From Emiliania huxleyi CCMP1516 (taxonomy: Eukaryota > Haptophyta > Isochrysidales > Noelaerhabdaceae): a stretch of DNA of 56,977 nucleotides. Below the pieces are notes generated by a model. It was given only the letters and a program-made list of their open reading frames with translations. It made no database searches and was not told the origin of the DNA. Where the stretch lies: the NCBI RefSeq assembly GCF_000372725.1, contig NW_005198900.1, positions 18,073 through 75,049 of the forward strand, read 5' to 3'. A program made the translations under genes and the position numbers. Positions within the stretch are counted from its first letter, which is position 1, and each line of letters begins with the position of its first letter. Shown piece after piece: positions 36,547 through 47,939 of the stretch.

Positions 36547-38159
36547 GAAGCCCGCGCAGTTTTGGACGAGGAAGGGATGCTCCGCGAGAGGAAGAGGACT
36601 CTGTTGCGACCCTGCTGACGGCGGACACCACACATAGGGCGGAGACCCCCGCTCCTCTTACCTTTATCTACCCATCACTACTAGGGCGTAGCCGGTAGGG
36701 GTGTGGATCGGCCGTGGATACACCAGGTCCAAGGACATGGTACCCTAGACAAAAAAAGATGTAAGGCGTGAATCCCTTTTCTCCGACTGTTGAGGCTTGA
36801 GCGTTGAGTCTTGAGAGGAAATACGAGCTAAAAAATGTCGGGTAAGCGGTAACGGCTACACCGCGTAAAGTTTTTAACGCGGCTAAAAATGTCGCAATCA
36901 CTGCGGTTAAAGCTGTTCCTCAGGCTGAGAGTTGGTCGCAAGTTAACGGTAGGCTAAACTCCAACCCACGATATGGTAAGATTCTTAATGCCCGCAACGC
37001 AAGGCGGACATGGCATATCGCTCTCGGGCCCACAGACATCCCGCACACCCGCCGCCCCCGCGCGCGCGCCCCACCCCGGCCGGGAGAAAGGGGAGTGACA
37101 GTTTGGGATGGCAACAGAACGAGTATTGCACTCCATGTGCAAGAACGCAGATAAAGGACTGGGGGTGGTCCGGCCCACAAGTCCGGCTCATGCGCCCCGA
37201 CCCATCTACCGCTGTACCGCACTGAACACTTGCGCCCCCTTGCTCCCAACCCATCCACCTCGCCTCGCGCCGCGCCGCGCGACCTCAGGCGATCTCGCGC
37301 TATCTCGGGCGATCTCGGGGCCGCGCTGCGCTATTTCGGGAGATGGAGGGTCGCTCGCGAGAGAGAGAGAGAGAGAGAATTCTTGATACGAAACCACGAC
37401 GACACACACCAGTCGACTCGCATCGGTTGCCTCCATGAACGGCGGAGCTATTCTCGCGCCCACACCACACCTGGCTCCAACGTGGACACGCCCATAGCTG
37501 GGGACACTACTAGGTCACGCATGGCATCACAGAAGTTTTATCTCTGGGCCCCGAAAGGCATCTCTAGCAGTGTCGTTACACATGCCCCCTCCCCTCCTGG
37601 GCGCATGCGCCTCACGTCTCGCCAGAGCATAAGCCCTTGGCGTGTGGCGAGACGAGTTTTTCGCCATCACAGCGAGCAGCAACCCGCCCGCCGCAAACAG
37701 CCGGAGGCCTCGCCGCGGCACTGGCTGCGCCGCGGTCCCGCACCCGTCGACGCAGCTCCCCCCGCGGAAGACCGCGCGTAGCAACGTCTTGACGATCGAG
37801 ATGAGCGTGCCTGAAGCTCGCCCACCTACTGCCCCTGAGAGTTGGTTATTGAGTGGGATCAGCTCCCCCCCTTGGGATCGAAGCCGCCACAACCTCACAC
37901 CCAACATCCCAGGCGGGATCAGAAGGGGACTCCACACCGGACACTGCCCGGGCACAGCCCCCCTACCCGTCGGATCGCACAGAGGGCCCCCTCGGAGCAG
38001 CCCACACACAATCACGCATCGGCAGATTGAGTGCCTGAGTCAGGCAGACAGCACAGACAAGAGGAGAGAGAGGAGAGAGAGAGAGAGAGAGAGGAGAGAG
38101 GAGAGGGTGAGGGTGTGAACACACGTGAGGAGTGGGGGAGGGTGTCTGTGGTGGGTTGT

Positions 38160-38196
<37 letters not shown>

Positions 38197-38542
38197 CGCT
38201 CGCGCGGCGGTTGGAGTAGGCAGGAAAATATATTTTATAGCGCGGTAGAGGGTCAGCTCGAGGCGCGTGAGCCGGACCTGTGAGCCGGACCACCCCCTCT
38301 TGTTATCTGCGTTGTTGAGCCAGGACTCAACATACTCGGGCTGTTGCCATCCCAAACTGTCACTCCCCTTTCTCCCGGCCGGGGTGGGGCGCGCGCGGGG
38401 GCGGCGGGTGTGCGGCGAGTGTGCGGGATGTCTGTGGGCCCGAGAGCGATATGCCATGTCCGCCTTGCGTTGTTTCATAACACCGAAGGCTAAGCTCAAA
38501 AAAAAAATATTTTATTCAGCAACTTTGCTGTACGGCGCTGCC
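36547..38542. other. Repeat-rich intergenic region
   Basis: From left to right: an AT-richer stretch (36750-36960); repeat B in reverse (about 37000-37330, including GGCGATCTCG repeats); a GA run (37360-37378); repeat C (37425-37725); a GA tract (38066-38105) and a CT tract (38160-38193) that could pair; and repeat B forward (38240-38500). No gene is supported, although a GGATATTTTATTCAGC-like stretch precedes the next start codon. Confidence 0.65.
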
Positions 38543-41500
38543 ATGCGCATCGTCCCGGCGGACCGCTCCTCGGCGCACCTCTCCTTCCCGCCCAGCCCGA
38601 CGAAGCACGAGTCGGTCAAGTTTCGCGCAAAGTCGGTCGAGGTGCCGCCCGGCGGCGCCTTCTCCTTCCCGCTCCACTCGCCGGGGCCGGGCTCGCTGGT
38701 GCGCGTCGCCTTCCAGGTGCACGACGGCAAGGAGCTCGAGTTCGAGCTGTGGCAGGGCGGGGCGCGGGTGCACGCTGTGCTCGGCGAGGCGCACGAGGGC
38801 GAGGTCGTCGTCCCCGCCGAGGGGCTGTGCGAGGCGCGCTGGGCGCAGCAGTTTTCGTGGGTCGGCGCGGGCATGCTGATCTGGTCGCCTGTGACGGTGT
38901 CGTACGAGGTGGTGGTGGTGCCGCCGCAGCACCTCGCGCATGCACGCGTGCGGCAGCTCCTCCAGATTGCCCGCCACGGCACCGTCGCCGAGCTTCAGGC
39001 CGCGCTCGAGAACACGCCGCCGTCGGACAGCGACGAGGCGTTTCCTAGACCTTTCCTAGACCGACCTTTCCTGCACCTTTCCTGCACCGTTCCTGGACCC
39101 TTCCTGTAGGCCGGCCTCACGGCGCTGCACGCGGCGGCGGCGGCGGGGCGGCTCGACATGCTGGAGGCGTTGCTCGCCGCCGGTGCCCACCATCCTGCTC
39201 TGACACCACACCACACAACACAATACATTACACCGTGTTGTGTTGTATTCTACCAGGTGCGGAGCCCGACGCGGTCGACTGCCGCGGCGTGACGCCTCTC
39301 CTCGCGGCGTGCGAGCACGTGCAGACCGAGGCGGCGCAGGCGTCGTTAGTCAGTCTGCGAGACCGCACCCGCCCCTCCGGCAGCGAGACGAGTTTCCCGC
39401 CGCGCGCTGCTCTCCCCACGCCACGCCCTCCACTCGCTCCGTCTCACGCAAAAACACAACCCCGGGCCAAATACGCGCAAGCACAGACCGTCGAGAAGGG
39501 AGAGACGGCAACGCCAGTCTCACAAGAAGGAGTCGGCTTCGATACGCCAACACCGCGCCGCCAGCACCTCCCTGACAGGCGCTCCTCCGCGCCGGCGCCT
39601 CCCTCGACGCCGTCGACGTGGCGGCCGACGGCTGCCTGCACGCGCTCGCCCGCTGCGACGCCGAGCACGCCCCGAGGGCGGCGGAGGCGCTCTCCTGCCT
39701 GCTGGCGCTCGAGAGGGGGGCGTGGCAGCGGGCGAGCGGCGCGGGGGCGGCCCCGCTCGCGCAGCGGGTCAGCCGCCGCGCGCGGGGTAGGGCGGCTCGA
39801 CATCGCGATCCAAGGGCGCACGCTTCGCTGGAGCGTGGAGTAGGCCAACCGGCGCGGAGAGACGCCGCTGGTCGCCTTCGCCGCGGCGCGCATGACGGCC
39901 TGCTGCGAGCTGCTCCTCGAGGCGGACGGCAGGCCGGACGAGGAGCGCGAGGCGGACGCGTTCCACGCGCTGCGAGGCGCCGCCAGCCAGGGGCACCTGC
40001 CGACAGTGCGGAGCCTCCTCGCCCACGGCGCGCACCCCGCTCGCTCGATCGGCGGCGAGGGGACGGCCATCCACGCCGCGGCGGCGGGGGGGCACGTGGA
40101 CGTGCTGCACGTGCTGCTCGACTGGGTGCGGCGCGATGACTCGGACCGCGCCTCCCGCGACGACGCGAGCCTGGAGGCGCGGGGCCGCGCCGGGCCGGCT
40201 CGCGGCAGAGGGTGAGGGCGTTGACCTGGTTGGTTCATGCGTGGAGGTGCGGCCGCGCCGGGCCGGCTCGCTGCAGGATGCTCTTCGCACAACCGACGCG
40301 GAGTGGAAGAGTGAGGCATGTAGCCGAGGGAGGTAGCCGGGAGAGGCAGCCAGGCAGCCGAGGGAGATTGCCGGGAGCTAGCCGAGAGAGGTCCGCATCT
40401 CGCCACCGCCGCCGCCGAACTGCGCGGCTTGCAGGCGCGCTGCTGTGTGCCGCGGCGTCCGGCAGCGCGCTCGCGTGCGAGACGCTGCTGGCCGCCGGCG
40501 CCGACATCGAGCAGAAGAACGGCACCGGCGACACCGCGCTGCTGGTCGCGGTCATGCACGGGAACGCGCACGCCGCGCAGGCGCGTGCGACGCGCCCCGC
40601 GCCACGCCGCGGCCCCTCCACCCCCGGGACAGTGTCTCCGCACCGGGTTCGATACTCTGGAGGTACGGTACCCCACGGCACGCATCGGCCCCTCCACCTC
40701 AGCTCCGCTACACTCGCCGTGCCGGCGCGGCGACCCCCACGCCGACGCACTCGTATGCCGTGCCCGCGCGGCGGCGCGCCGCGGCTCGGCGTTGCGTTGG
40801 CTGCGCGGGTGACACGTGTCGCGCGCGTGCAAGCCAGGCGCTGCTCGCTGCGGGGGCGGCGGCGCGGCATCGGAACGCGGCGGGCCTCGACGCGCTCACG
40901 AGCGCCGCGCGGTACGGCCACCTGCCGCTGCTGCCGCTGCTGCTGCCGCAGGCGGGGCGAGGAGTGAATGGAGCGGATGGGAGTTCACTCATCGAGGGCG
41001 TGATTGGCGAACGAGCTCGTGCTGCCTGCAGGCGGGGCGCGACGGCATCCCCGACGCGCTTCTCGCTGCAACCGCCGCGGGGCACGTCAAGGTGCCGCCC
41101 GGCGGCGGAGCGGGTGGCTCGACCACTCTCCTGAGCAGTCTGTGAGAGAGGTGCCGGACTTGCTTGTCCAGGTTGCCCTCGCGCTGGTAGAGCTCTGCCC
41201 GCTCGCCACGCCGCCGCCGCTCGAGCCGGACGCAGCCGCCAGCGCGTCGGCGCAGGTGCTGCAGGCCTTCTGGCGGCGCTGCTACGAGGAGGCGGTGGAG
41301 AGCGCGCCGTCGGCGGAGCAGCTGGCGGCGGAGAAGGAGGCGGCGGCGGCCGAGGCGGCGGCGGCCGAGGCGGCGCAGAGGGAGAGGGAGGCGACAGAGC
41401 GGAACGAGGCGGCGGCAGCGGCGGNNNNNNNNNNNNNNNNNNNNNNNNNNNNNNNNNNNNNNNNNNNNNNNNNNNNNNNNNNNNNNNNNNNNNNNNNNNN

Positions 41501-41977
41501 NNNNNNNNNNNNNNNNNNNNNNNNNNNNNNNNNNNNNNNNNNNNNNNNNNNNNNNNNNNNNNNNNNNNNNNNNNNNNNNNNNNNNNNNNNNNNNNNNNNN
41601 NNNNNNNNNNNNNNNNNNNNNNNNNNNNNNNNNNNNNNNNNNNNNNNNNNNNNNNNNNNNNNNNNNNNNNNNNNNNNNNNNNNNNNNNNNNNNNNNNNNN
41701 NNNNNNNNNNNNNNNNNNNNNNNNNNNNNNNNNNNNNNNNNNNNNNNNNNNNNNNNNNNNNNNNNNNNNNNNNNNNNNNNNNNNNNNNNNNNNNNNNNNN
41801 NNNNNNNNNNNNNNNNNNNNNNNNNNNNNNNNNNNNNNNNNNNNNNNNNNNNNNNNNNNNNNNNNNNNNNNNNNNNNNNNNNNNNNNNNNNNNNNNNNNN
41901 NNNNNNNNNNNNNNNNNNNNNNNNNNNNNNNNNNNNNNNNNNNNNNNNNNNNNNNNNNNNNNNNNNNNNNNNNNNNN

Positions 41978-42008
<31 letters not shown>

Positions 42009-42171
42009 GACAGGAGCCCAAGGCGAGATGCGCCCGAGGTGCACCCGAGATGACCCGAGAGTTCGGGCTGTAGGAGCTGATCCGGCTGGAGCTCGAGGCG
42101 GACGACGACGACGACGACGAGGACAGCGACCTCGACAGCGGCGAGGAGAGCGACGCCGAGGAGGAGCGCTA
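38543..42171 (+). CDS. GOLD-domain / ankyrin-repeat protein crossing an assembly gap
   Basis: Exon 1, 38543-39037, encodes a GOLD-like beta-sandwich (VKFRAKSVEVPPGGAFSF, VRVAFQVHDGKELEFELWQ, MLIWSPVTVSYEV), then ends in a linker. Exon 2 (39110-39182) and exon 3 (from 39257) start the ankyrin repeats: GLTALHAAAAAGRLDMLEAL, GVTPLLAACEHV. Further ankyrin exons begin near 39580 (ALLRAGASLDAVDVAADGCL), 39849 (ANRRGETPLVAFAAARMTAC ... AIHAAAAGGHVDVLHVLLDW), 40436 (LLAAGADIEQKNGTGDTALL) and 40840. A coiled-coil rich in A, E and Q precedes the gap at 41425. An acidic last exon after GGCTGTAG (about 42074) reads LIRLELEADDDDDDEDSDLD and stops at 42171. Introns 1-3 are GC-AG, GT-AG and GC-AG. It is probably a cytosolic scaffold at membranes (inference). 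Confidence 0.7.
41425..41977. other. Assembly gap (553 N)
   Basis: Run of N followed by a CT microsatellite (41978-42004). The gap falls in a coiled-coil-encoding GC-rich exon or the following intron of the ankyrin gene. Confidence 1.
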
Positions 42172-42886
42172 GCCCTGCGGCCAGCTCTGTCTCCGCACAG
42201 TCCGCTTGGGCGAGAGCGCAGAGCCAGCCGCGGAGCTTGCTTGGACCGCGAGAGCGAAGCGTCGGGGCCGTGGGCGTGTGTCTCGGGCGCGCAATGGCGG
42301 AGGCCGACCACGACAGAGCTGCTGAACCGCCGCGTGGTTCGGCTCGACACGCAGTCTTGAGGGGGCTGGGCATGGAGGAGAGGTGCGAGGGTGGCTCTTG
42401 CTATTGAATCTCGCCGGGGGGGGGGGGGGGGGATGGGAGGGGGGGGTGTCTGTTCGGTCTCTGTCTCGTCTCTGGTCCCCGTGCCGCAAGCACGGCGCCG
42501 CCAGCCATAAGGCGCGGATGTGGCACAGGGATGTCCAAGAGGTATTAAAAGCACCCTCGCTCGTTTCCCTCGAAAATTTCCGGTGCCACCCGTGAGCGTG
42601 AACCGCGCGTTTATTACATATTAGCCCGCCGGGTAAGTGGCCTCTCCCTCTGACGTCTCTGAGGACTGAGCTCTGTCCGCTGTCCGGGCGTGTCGAGGTG
42701 CCAGTGGCAGTCCGGTGCGAGCCAGTCCCCTGCCTAGTGTGTTGTGGCTTGTGCGACGGCCCGTACGGACCATTGGAGGAAACACGCCGCCACCCTATCG
42801 AGGGAAAGAATTCTACGAACACAAGCCCCTCTCACAGCAGACTGGCACGAACTAGCACCACAAAAGGCACAGCAGACAACGGCCCC
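42172..42886. other. Intergenic with repeat H fragment
   Basis: Poly-G at about 42416-42432 and a repeat H piece at about 42700-42750 (CCGGTGCGAGCCAGTCCCCT). No gene. Confidence 0.5.
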
Positions 42887-44455
42887 TTATGGGCCGTCGA
42901 AGAGGCCGTCATACTCCTCCGGCCTCGCCCCCCCTTCCCAACCCTCCCCTGGCTCAGGCTCCTCATCCTCGCGGCGCGCAGTGCGCACCCCGCCCCGCGA
43001 AGACGAACCCTTCCGCCGGCGTGCCTCGCGGGACTGCCGCCCGCTGCCGCCGCCCTTCCCCCCCTCCGCTGCCCGCGCCGCCTTCTCCGCCGCCCGCGCG
43101 GCCGCCTTCGCCTCCTCCGCCGCTAACAGCGCCTCCCTCCGCGTGACCCCTATGGGCCCCTTGCGCATCCAGGAGAGGTCGCGCGAGCGACCTATCCAGG
43201 GGTTACTCGGATACGGCGCAACGTAGCCGCTGCGCAGCTCCGAGTAGTCGCCAACGCCCCCCCCCAAATAGCCCTCCAAGCAAGCATCGCAGACCCACTC
43301 GCCTAGCTGAGAGATCTCAGAACTCTCGCCGCGCCAGATCTCCTTCTCCGCCGCCTCCATCTCCTCTCTCGACCAGCCCCCCAGCTCCGACCAGCCCTCA
43401 CGCAACGCCCGGCGCCACAGCCACGGCTCCACGCCAAACTCGTCGTAAAAGCGCCCAAAGCAATCCTGACACTCGAGGCCTGGGCCTCGAGCGTCCTCCG
43501 CGGAGACGGGGTTGTCCGTGCTCGCGCCCGCCCACTCCTCGAGCGTCGCCGCTACGAGCGCCCCGTAGACAGCGTCGACCGCCGCCTCCGCCAACGCCTC
43601 AGCAGCCGCCTCGCCCGCCTTAGAACCCGTGGCCTCATCTAACAGAATGAAAGGGTGGGGCGCGCCGGCAGCGTCCGAGACCGGCGTCTCGGGCGGGGTA
43701 ATGCCGGCGGGCCCCCAATATGGGGCACGTCCAGGTCCATCAGCAGCGAGCGAGGGCGGGCCGCCCTCCTCCCCCTCCGCCGGCGCCGCGCCGCCGGTGG
43801 AAACCTCCTCCACGGGGTTGGGCCGCTCAGCAGCCAAACCCGCCGCGGTGTCGGGCACCTTCTCGAGCCCTCCCCCGCGACCCCTGGCGCCACGGCCGCG
43901 CCGCCCTCGGCGGCGCCGCGGCGCCTTCCGTCCGCCCTCGACCTCCTCCTCCCCCCCCGCGGCGTCGATCGTCCCATCGACGCTCTCCGGCAGCGCGGGC
44001 TCCAAGGGGTCCAAACTGGATCCCTCGGTCCCACCTCCGGACCCACCTTCAGCGGCCTGCGCGTCGCAGGCACCGCCGTCCGCCTCTTCGGGGCGCGCGC
44101 CGCCGCGGCCCTCGCCGCCAGCCGCTGCCCCGCCACCAGCCGCCTGATCGCCAGCCGCCACCCCAGCCGGGGTGTCGCCCAGCGACAAGCCGCTGAGGGA
44201 TGCCAAGACCGCAGCTGCGTCCCCCCAGCCCCGCCGGCCGAGAAGAGCTTGGCGGAGCTTCTCCGCCTGGCGGTCGTGGATGTCGAGCGAGCCGATGCCC
44301 TTCTCAGCGACCTCGTCGAGGAGGTCGCCAGCATCGCCAATGCCCAGCTCCGCGAGCCGCCCCTCATACCTGCGGTAGAGGTTGTCGGCGACGCGCGCGC
44401 GCTTGAACAGAGCCGCGAGCGGCTCTCCCAGGTCGATGGCGGGCGAGGCCGCCAT
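42887..44455 (-). CDS. Unrecognised protein with paired CxxC motifs
   Basis: 522 aa from the ATG at 44455 (MAASPAIDLGEPLAALFKRA). Residues about 10-80 are helical and SAM-like (LYRRYEGRLAELGIGDAGDL). A long low-complexity Ala/Gly/Glu linker with a basic patch (RKAPRRRRGRRGRGARG) follows. From about residue 300 there is a well-defined part: LECQDCFGRFYDEFGVEPWL, WSREEMEAAEKEIWRGESSE, WVCDACLEGYL. The CxxC pairs about 65 residues apart could bind zinc. The C-terminus is charged and ends LFDGP. I know no family that fits; a retroelement first ORF and a nuclear protein are both possible. The upstream region holds a 130-bp tandem duplication. Confidence 0.55.
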   Translation of the reverse strand: MAASPAIDLGEPLAALFKRARVADNLYRRYEGRLAELGIGDAGDLLDEVAEKGIGSLDIHDRQAEKLRQALLGRRGWGDAAAVLASLSGLSLGDTPAGVAAGDQAAGGGAAAGGEGRGGARPEEADGGACDAQAAEGGSGGGTEGSSLDPLEPALPESVDGTIDAAGGEEEVEGGRKAPRRRRGRRGRGARGRGGGLEKVPDTAAGLAAERPNPVEEVSTGGAAPAEGEEGGPPSLAADGPGRAPYWGPAGITPPETPVSDAAGAPHPFILLDEATGSKAGEAAAEALAEAAVDAVYGALVAATLEEWAGASTDNPVSAEDARGPGLECQDCFGRFYDEFGVEPWLWRRALREGWSELGGWSREEMEAAEKEIWRGESSEISQLGEWVCDACLEGYLGGGVGDYSELRSGYVAPYPSNPWIGRSRDLSWMRKGPIGVTRREALLAAEEAKAAARAAEKAARAAEGGKGGGSGRQSREARRRKGSSSRGGVRTARREDEEPEPGEGWEGGARPEEYDGLFDGP

Positions 44456-44548
44456 CGAAGGCCTGGTGCCCGGCCGCGTGGCCCCCGGGCTGCGGGTGGG
44501 TGCTCGCTGTGGCGGCCGCCGAGAGGGCAGAGAGCGGCGGCAGGCGAG

Positions 44549-44816
44549 GGAAAGAAAGAAAGAGAAAGAAAACAGACAACGCAAGGGAGGGATGGGAGAA
44601 CGGCACGCCGCCACCACACAGGGATTTTAAGGAGAGGAGTGTGATGCGCTAGCCGTCGCCTACCCTAGGGATATTGATTGATTAAAGAAAGAAAGAAAGA
44701 AAACAGACAACCCAAGGGAGGGATGGGAGGACGGCACGCCGCCACCACACAGGGATTTTAAGGAGAGGTGTGTGGTGCGTTATCCGTCGCCCACCCTAGG
44801 GAGTATTGATTGATTG
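44549..44816 (+). repeat. Tandem duplication of about 130 bp containing repeat G
   Basis: Two copies of (GAAA)n, ACAGACAACCCAAGGGAGGG, CGGCACGCCGCCACCACACA, GGGATTTTAAGGAGAGG and CCTAGGG(A/G)...ATTGATTGATT, about 90% identical by eye. They lie between two divergent genes, so they could form part of both promoters. Confidence 0.85.
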
Positions 44817-44852
44817 ACTTTTGTGCAACCATCCTTAAAATTCTTTTTGCAG

Positions 44853-46260
44853 CCCCCGTGGAACGCCGCTCCTCCGCCCACATCTGGTGGTGATGTCCAT
44901 CCCACATCTGGTGGTGATGTCCATCCCACATCATCTCAATCCAGTGGTCACGTGTGGCGCCGAGCCAGACAAGCACGCGGACATCTTCGTCCATTCCATC
45001 GACAATCAGCGCCCTGGCTTTGCAGCCGCGAGCGGGCGCCTGTGGCACACCAGCTCGTGGCTCAACGAAACGTGCGCCGGCGTGCAGCGCATCCAGGAGC
45101 TACAGGCCAAGCAACCGACGAAGCCGCGCGGCGCCGTTACCATTCTCGCCTTCCAGGCGACCTGTGGCGAAGACTGCACGCGCGGCAACAAGCATGACCA
45201 GTCGTGGAACATCGCAAACATGGCGGCCGCGCTGGACGAACACTTCTTCAGCCACCACGGTGCATACCCGCTCGTGGTGCATCATGAGGACCTGACAGAC
45301 GCGCAGCAGCAACGGATTAGCGACCAGGTCAGATCCTCTGCCGTGGTCTGGCAGCGCGTCAACTTCAGTGTCGACGCCGCCCTCCCCAAATACTATGATT
45401 ATGCGGCGGTGTTCCGGGACGTGAACCTCAGCCATCGTGGCGGCAATCTATCGTCACCGTCAATGCGCGGCACGTTCCACGGCTTTGGCTACCGGACCAT
45501 GTGCCGCTTCTATGCCGCCCTCGTGATGTTTTCGCCACTACTGCTCCAAGTCGACTGGTACTTGCGTGTGGACGGAGGTGACTCCCGGATCACCAGCGCT
45601 TGGCCAAAAGACGTGTTTGCCCACCTGCAGGCGAGGCACTACGCGTATGCTTATGAGACGATTTCCAAAGCCGCGTCCAGCTCACGGCTGGACGGAGCTC
45701 TGCGCAGCTTCAACCAGGCGAATCCCCACCTGAAAGTGGATGCAGCGTTGCGTCTGCCTTTTGTCAACTCGCGCGGGGAGTACAATGGCAGGTATTACTA
45801 CAACAACCTTGAGGTGGTGCGCCTGCACGTCTTCCGCACCCGCCTCCACTGGAGGTTGTTCATGGCGGTGGAGCACTCGGGCGCCTTCATGCACGGCCCA
45901 ACATACAAGCAGAACCTGGGCGATGCGGATTATCGCTCGATGGCATTGCCATATCTGCTCAACGCTAGCCAAGTGTTCCAGATGCCGGCAAGAATGATTC
46001 CTTACAGCCACCCAGTGCCCTGGGATCTGCCATACCGGCATGCTTCCCACTGTGTTCCGGAGCTTGGGTCGACCGTGTGCACGCAGAAGAGCAGCAAAAG
46101 CCCCTTGCAGCCGCCACGGCAGCGCAGTCCACATTCGATCAAGCAGGAGCATAGGTTACCTGGCTTCGCGGCTGCACACCAGATCAAGCGACAGCACGCA
46201 CCCGCAACAGCACGCACCCGCATCCGATCAAGCAGAAGCACGCGACTTACACGCGACTAA
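44853..46260 (+). CDS. GT15-family (KTR/MNT1-like) mannosyltransferase
   Basis: The open frame continues upstream of the first Met to an acceptor-like TTCTTTTTGCAG ending at 44852, so a 5' exon with the membrane anchor is probably missing from my model; the end is TAA at 46258-46260. Family blocks: VTILAFQATC and HHEDLTDAQQ in the N-terminal half; FHGFGYRTMCRFYAALVMFS then DWYLRVDGGDSRI, the donor-site region; YYYNNLEVVRLHVFRTRLHW; HSGAFMHGPTYKQNLGDADY then YSHPVPWD. These match yeast alpha-1,2-mannosyltransferases that extend N- and O-linked mannans in the Golgi using GDP-mannose. The last 70 residues are basic and low-complexity and may be an extension or intron read-through. Confidence 0.8.
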
Positions 46261-46767
46261 CCCTGTCAGGACCGACCGGTGCCGGTAACGGCGTACGCCG
46301 GGGCGTGCACAGGCGTTCCAGAGAGAGGCCTAATAAGAGAGGCCTAGATTGACCCTCTTGCCTCTATGCTACACCCGCAGTGCGGTGCAGGTGGACGGAT
46401 CGTTACCGGGCACATTGGGCTCCTACCCCCAAGTCTTGTTTGAGAGAGAGTAGCTTATAAGTAGGCGTAGGGATTGTTCATATACGACTCGCCACACTGA
46501 GCGTGCGAAAATCCCCCCACTCCTTGGAGTGAGGGAACCCCCCCCTTCTACACACACAAAAAAAGGGCGGAGGAGTACAACCCGCTACAAGTTCTAAAAA
46601 CTGCCGTACACAGGTCGGCCCCAAACCACATTCCCTTTCATACGTGATCCGATAGAACCCTCATCGACTGAAAGGGGCCGCAAACACCGGAAGCGACACA
46701 CGATTGTTCAATTGTCGTCCAAACGCGCGCTTGCCGCTCCACACACGCTCAACAGCAAGACGCACGC
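46261..46767. other. Convergent intergenic region
   Basis: Contains AGAGAGGCCTAATAAGAGAG, in which AGAGAGGCCTA is repeated, and otherwise no feature. It separates the mannosyltransferase from the minus-strand zinc-ribbon gene. Confidence 0.5.
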
Positions 46768-47742
46768 TCACACCTGGTTGGCGGTGCCGCAGTACGGGCA
46801 GACGGCCCGCTTGGCCCCGCGCGGTACGTCGAAGATGTCGCGGCAGGCGTAGCATCGCAGCTTGCCTGCTCACGGCGCGGGCGCGCGGGCGGTGTGAAGA
46901 GAAAAGCCCGCTCGCACGCTCCGAGCAACCCTCTCTGGGCTAACAACATCGGCTCATCTCGGCTAAGCTCGGCTCTTCTCGGCTCGTCGGCCCGTGTCGA
47001 CCAATCCGACTTGGTGGTTACTCTCGCTCGTCTCGGCGAATCTCGGCGAAGCTCGCGGCTCGCCGGCGACTGCTCCTCTGTCGTCGATCCCGAGAGCGCT
47101 GCAGCGAGGAGCAGAGGGGCAGGAACCAGGCTTCTCAGCCATCGTCGGGTGGGAGGGTGGAGGAGAGGAAGGGCCTGACTGCTCTCACCTCCTGACGCTG
47201 GTCAGCAGCGGCCTCGCCAGCTGCAGCAGTGCCAGCGCACAGCCCGCCACGCCCAGCGCCAGGCAAGCCGTCGCCGCGGCGGTCGCACCGTGCCGCATCC
47301 GCAGCGCCGACGCCACCGCCAGCGAGAACCACATCCCTAGGTTGACCGCCTAGGTGGGAGCCGCGCTATTCGAGGCACCTTCTTCTGTTCAAGGTCTGTG
47401 TGAAGGCGCAGGCGTGAGCGGATCGTGCACCATGGTGTGAGCTCGGGCGGGGCTTATGATTGCCGTGAGGCTTCCCGGCGGCGGCAGCGCAATCGGTCGA
47501 GTTGCTGCCCTCCGCGCTCCACCCTCCTCAGCCGCCCGAGAGCGCGCCGCGGGCTCAGCGCGTGCGCGCTCCTGCGCTGCCGCCGCATCCGCCTGCGCCT
47601 GCTCGAGCTGTTGCCGGAGCCGGCCGATCTCGCCGTCGGCGTTTGGGAAGGCAGGAACGGGGTCCGGGTACCACTTGCCGGCGATCAGGGACGCCTGCCG
47701 AGGCGCGAAGAGCGGGGAGAGGACGGCGCTGGCGAGCATCAC
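46768..47742 (-). CDS. Small membrane protein with C-terminal zinc ribbon, three exons
   Basis: The last exon, 46865-46768, reads LRCYACRDIFDVPRGAKRAV then CPYCGTANQV and stops: two CxxC pairs 16 residues apart, a zinc ribbon. Exon 2, 47349-47199, encodes AVNLGMWFSLAVASALRMRH and a hydrophobic segment (ACLALGVAGCALALLQLA), a likely membrane helix. Exon 1 starts at 47742 with a hydrophobic leader (MMLASAVLSPLFAP) and a coiled-coil-like stretch (GEIGRLRQQLEQAQADAAAA); its donor is unresolved. Intron 2 is best read as GC-AG and ends in the CTTCACAC...GTGAGCAG module shared with IleRS introns. Function unknown. Confidence 0.55.
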
Positions 47743-47841
47743 GGGCAGTCACCGGGTATGCCCGTTCGCGGTATGAAGGGTGGAGGGGCCCGTCCGCAGA
47801 GCTAGGGGCGCACGCCCCAAGAAAGAAAGATACGCTGCTCT

Positions 47842-47939
47842 CGAGGTTCTCGAGGTGGATATCCTTTGGCCGCGTTGGGTAGCGAGGATTGGTGTAACCC
47901 GAGCCACGGAGGCGTGTTTTCTGGCGGCCGACCGTCAGT
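47842..47939 (+). repeat. Dispersed repeat A, partial copy
   Basis: GAGGTTCTCGAGGTGGATAT through CTGGCGGCCGACCGTCAGT. Its GATATCC end faces the zinc-ribbon gene start (47742), about 100 bp away. It is followed by AACATCGAAGGCTAAGCTCA, also seen beside repeat B. Confidence 0.85.

Noticed and set aside
37527..38015. Minus-strand frame in repeat C kept in two copies (RLFAAGGLLLA...)
   Set aside because: Similarity is explained by recent DNA duplication; no family or start context supports a protein.
40708..42554. Open frames running through the N gap
   Set aside because: They exist only because N carries no stop codons.
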